Source: Bacteroidota bacterium (GTDB taxonomy: Bacteria > Bacteroidota > Bacteroidia > Cytophagales > Cyclobacteriaceae). From it: a stretch of 8,206 nt of DNA. The notes beneath the pieces were generated by a model, which made no database searches, had not been told where the DNA came from, and saw only the letters and a list, made by a program, of their open reading frames with translations. The DNA lies in contig JAHEMS010000141.1 of assembly GCA_024643595.1 (NCBI GenBank), forward strand, positions 1 through 8,206. Direction: 5' to 3'. Below are positions 6,066 through 8,206 of this stretch, piece by piece. The stretch's first letter is position 1. Every line of letters begins with the position of its first letter. The translations under genes and the position numbers were made by a program.

Positions 6066-7418
6066 ATGACACCACAAGAAATTCTCTCCCTTGTAAAGCA
6101 ACGCAATCCTAATGAACCTGAATTTTTACAAGCGGCAGAGGAGGTAATTGTTTCCGTATGGCCTGTCCTGGAACGTAACCCTGAATTTGTTCGCCTGAGG
6201 TTATTGGAGCGTATGCTGGAGCCGGAGCGCTTGATATCTTTTCGGGTGAACTGGCTGGATGACCAAGGGAATGTACAAATAAATCGGGGTTATCGGGTGC
6301 AGATGAACAGCGCGATTGGGCCATATAAGGGAGGATTAAGGTTCCATCCAACAGTAACCCCTAGTGTATTAAAATTTCTGGCATTCGAGCAAGTATTAAA
6401 AAATGCACTTACAGGAATTCCAATGGGTGGCGGTAAAGGAGGTAGTGATTTTGATCCCAAAGGCAAATCGGATGACGAAGTAATGAAATTCTGCCAGGCA
6501 TTTATGGGAGAACTTGCACGTCATATTGGGCATCGGTTAGATGTACCCGCTGGTGATATCGGCGTAGGTGGACGTGAAATAGGTTATCTGTTTGGAGCAT
6601 ACAAAAAAATCAAAAACGAATTTACGGGTGTACTCACGGGTAAGGGAATTGGTTGGGGAGGTAGTTTAATCAGAACGGAAGCAACTGGCTATGGCCTTAT
6701 CTATTTTGCGGAATATATGTTGCAAGAAAAAAAGGATTCGATTAAAGGAAAAACTTGTCTCGTATCTGGCTCGGGTAATGTAGCACAGCATGCCATTGAA
6801 AAAGTTATTCAGTTGGGAGGCAAGGCTGTAACAGCTTCAGATTCTACCGGGTTTATACATGATGAGGCAGGATTCACACAGGAAAAACTGGATTTCCTGA
6901 AAGACCTCAAAAATAAAAGAAGGGGACGTATTAAAGAATATGCCGATAAGTACAAATGTGAATTTCATGCCCTGGCAATTAATCATGAAGAAAATCCTCT
7001 ATGGAATATACCAGCAGATTGTGCATTTCCGTGCGCCACTCAAAATGAAATCAATGAAAAGGATGCCCGTAACTTGTTGAAAAATGGGCTGAAGTTGCTA
7101 GGCGAAGGGGCTAATATGCCAACCACGATTGAAGCTATAAATGTATTGATTGATAATGGAGTACTGTATTCTCCGGGCAAAGCTTCTAATGCTGGCGGAG
7201 TAGCCACATCCGGTCTGGAGATGACACAGAATTATATGGGTTCCAATTGGACGAGTGATGAAGTCGACTCCAGACTTCATGGAATCATGAAAAACATACA
7301 CGATACTTGTCTGGCAGCCGCAAAGGAATACGGCAAGCCTGGTAACTATTTGATTGGCGCTAATATCGCTGGCTTTTTAAAAGTTGCTAAAGCAATGCAA
7401 GCTCAGGGGGTAGTGTAA
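6066..7418 (+). CDS. gdhA: NADP-type glutamate dehydrogenase
   Basis: Catalyses 2-oxoglutarate + NH4+ + NADPH to L-glutamate, the direct route of ammonia assimilation, as a cytoplasmic hexamer. The N-terminal catalytic domain has GPYKGGLRFHP (85-95, Lys88), Lys112 in LKNALTG, GGGKGGSDFDPKGKS (121-135, catalytic-type Lys124) and PAGDIGVGGREIG (161-173, Asp164). The coenzyme domain has GSGNVA (235-240) with ASDSTG (257-262) after the second strand; this resembles the ASDS segment of NADP-dependent enzymes such as E. coli GdhA rather than the NAD-specific type. GEGANMPTT (347-355) and NAGGVATSGLEM (375-386) complete the substrate site. At 450 residues it is the normal length for the small hexameric class, and all key residues are present. 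The ATG at 6066 matches the family N-terminus. It is divergent from proC and followed by a MATE transporter gene after 145 nt. Confidence 0.97.
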   Translation: MTPQEILSLVKQRNPNEPEFLQAAEEVIVSVWPVLERNPEFVRLRLLERMLEPERLISFRVNWLDDQGNVQINRGYRVQMNSAIGPYKGGLRFHPTVTPSVLKFLAFEQVLKNALTGIPMGGGKGGSDFDPKGKSDDEVMKFCQAFMGELARHIGHRLDVPAGDIGVGGREIGYLFGAYKKIKNEFTGVLTGKGIGWGGSLIRTEATGYGLIYFAEYMLQEKKDSIKGKTCLVSGSGNVAQHAIEKVIQLGGKAVTASDSTGFIHDEAGFTQEKLDFLKDLKNKRRGRIKEYADKYKCEFHALAINHEENPLWNIPADCAFPCATQNEINEKDARNLLKNGLKLLGEGANMPTTIEAINVLIDNGVLYSPGKASNAGGVATSGLEMTQNYMGSNWTSDEVDSRLHGIMKNIHDTCLAAAKEYGKPGNYLIGANIAGFLKVAKAMQAQGVV

Positions 7419-7460
7419 TTTTTAGCTGGCAGATTCCTCCCCTATAATTCGATCTTATAC

Positions 7461-7532
7461 GGCTACGGCATTGGTTTATTGATATCGGGGAAGAAGACCT
7501 TTTCAGGTGTTTGGTGTGTAGCCTTTCTTTTT
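7461..7532 (+). terminator. Long-range stem after gdhA, possible terminator
   Basis: GGCTAC (7461-7466) pairs with GTAGCC (7518-7523), which is followed by the T-rich stretch TTTCTTTTT. A small ACCT-TTTC-AGGT stem (7497-7508) lies inside. The large loop makes it a weak terminator candidate, but it is the only one in the 145-nt gap between gdhA and the transporter gene. It overlaps the proposed transporter promoter. Confidence 0.2.
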
Positions 7533-7543
7533 CACTTACTTTG
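7510..7543 (+). promoter_or_regulatory. Candidate promoter of the MATE transporter gene
   Basis: TTTG (7510-7513), a 22-nt spacer and TTACTTTG (7536-7543) resemble the TTTG / TAnnTTTG promoter of Bacteroidota, with one mismatch in the second element and a spacer a few bases longer than ideal. The -7 element ends 20 nt before the ATG at 7564, giving a short leader. It suggests that the transporter is transcribed separately from gdhA. Confidence 0.38.
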
Positions 7544-7563
7544 CGAGCCGTTTTTTACAAATC

Positions 7564-8206
7564 ATGGAGTTACGCCTCAACACCAGTTATCGCCAAATCC
7601 TGTTAATGGCTTTGCCTATTTCATTGGCCATGCTGGTGCCGCAGATTAATTTTATTACGAACAATATATTTTTGGGTAAACTGGGAGAACAGGAGCTTGC
7701 AAGCGCTGGAATCACGGGTGTGTATTATTTGATTTTTGCAGTAATTGGGAATGGACTAAATAATGGGTTGCAGGCCCTGATCGCACGACGGGCAGGACAA
7801 AATTTACCAAACGAGATTGGCAAGTTATTTTACAACGGTGTATGGGTTGCTTTAGGGGTTGCTGGTTTAGGAATTATTGCCACCTATTTATTGGCCCCCA
7901 TGGTGATGAGTTCTTTTATCCATGATGCTATCATCGCTGATCAGGTTACTGACTTTCTATTAATAAGAATATGGGGCCTTCCATTTCTATATCTGTATGT
8001 CATGCGCAATGCCTTATTGGTGGGTACGAACCAAACCCGATTTTTGGTATGGGGCACACTGGCAGAAGCTGTTGTCAATATTCTGTTGGATTATGCAATG
8101 ATATTTGGACACTTTGGATTTCCATCATTAGGATTTAATGGTGCGGCCTATGCTTCCATTATTGCTGAGGCCTCAGGGCTAATCGTGATCTACGCAGTTA
8201 TTCATT
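7564..8206 (+). CDS. MATE-family efflux transporter (5' part, cut by window edge)
   Basis: Inner-membrane multidrug and toxic-compound extrusion family protein, expected to export cationic or aromatic compounds in exchange for Na+ or H+. The open frame runs from the ATG at 7564 to the window end without a stop (214 complete codons), so about half of a typical 440-460 residue protein is present. Six hydrophobic segments can be placed at about 12-36, 48-70, 88-112, 128-152, 160-182 and 192-214, consistent with the first six-helix bundle. Family-like stretches are NNIFLGKLGEQELASAG (33-49), GLNNGLQALIARRAGQ (64-79), NALLVGTNQTRF (149-160) and NILLDYAMIFG (172-182). The substrate cannot be predicted. 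A candidate promoter lies just upstream. Related flippases of the MOP superfamily are less likely, given the start-of-protein pattern. Confidence 0.9.
   Translation, partial: MELRLNTSYRQILLMALPISLAMLVPQINFITNNIFLGKLGEQELASAGITGVYYLIFAVIGNGLNNGLQALIARRAGQNLPNEIGKLFYNGVWVALGVAGLGIIATYLLAPMVMSSFIHDAIIADQVTDFLLIRIWGLPFLYLYVMRNALLVGTNQTRFLVWGTLAEAVVNILLDYAMIFGHFGFPSLGFNGAAYASIIAEASGLIVIYAVIH

Noticed and set aside
6109..6351. Minus-strand open frame of 80 codons opposite gdhA
   Set aside because: It is a shadow of the conserved gdhA coding sequence and shows no motif or promoter.
1..8206. CRISPR array, insertion sequence, tRNA or rRNA, defence or toxin-antitoxin system
   Set aside because: No regularly spaced repeats, transposase motifs, tRNA-like cloverleafs or recognisable defence domains were seen on either strand; every long open frame is assigned to a known family.

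Overview
The window looks like ordinary chromosomal DNA from a member of the Bacteroidota (Cytophagales or Chitinophagales relatives would fit). The support is indirect. The proteins carry variants that I associate with this phylum, such as the TTPKGCT and GACGIAY loops in ProC and a stand-alone THUMP methyltransferase. The intergenic regions are AT-rich, most start codons lack a Shine-Dalgarno sequence, and two candidate promoters resemble the TTTG / TAnnTTTG pattern of Bacteroidota.

Layout, left to right. Positions 1-297 hold a possible tail of an upstream gene, a strong perfect 16-bp hairpin terminator (41-78), a 15-nt dyad (110-124) and a Shine-Dalgarno-like element. A family 4 (WbuB-like) glycosyltransferase follows on the + strand (298-1494) and converges on a secreted S10 serine carboxypeptidase-like protein (3012-1516, minus). 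Further right lies a tight minus-strand cluster with gaps of 19 and 10 nt: proC (5920-5123), a THUMP-domain RNA methyltransferase (5103-3913) and an exported glycerophosphodiester phosphodiesterase (3902-3096). The S10 gene continues the same direction after 83 nt and may share the transcript or have its own promoter. Divergent from proC, across 145 nt, is gdhA, an NADP-type glutamate dehydrogenase (6066-7418). After another 145 nt a MATE-family transporter begins at 7564 and runs off the right edge.

Functionally, gdhA (2-oxoglutarate plus ammonia to glutamate) and proC (pyrroline-5-carboxylate to proline) sit head to head and represent the entry into, and the last step of, the glutamate-to-proline route. 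Coordinated control from their shared intergenic region is plausible but unproven. The phosphodiesterase and carboxypeptidase are both predicted to be exported and suggest scavenging of phospholipid head-group esters and peptides. The glycosyltransferase has no visible polysaccharide-cluster partners here.

I found no CRISPR array, tRNA, rRNA, insertion sequence or convincing new system. The most notable items are the altered motif I and motif IV of the methyltransferase, an A10 homopolymer inside the glycosyltransferase, conflicting start-codon evidence for that gene, and several small dyads in intergenic DNA.
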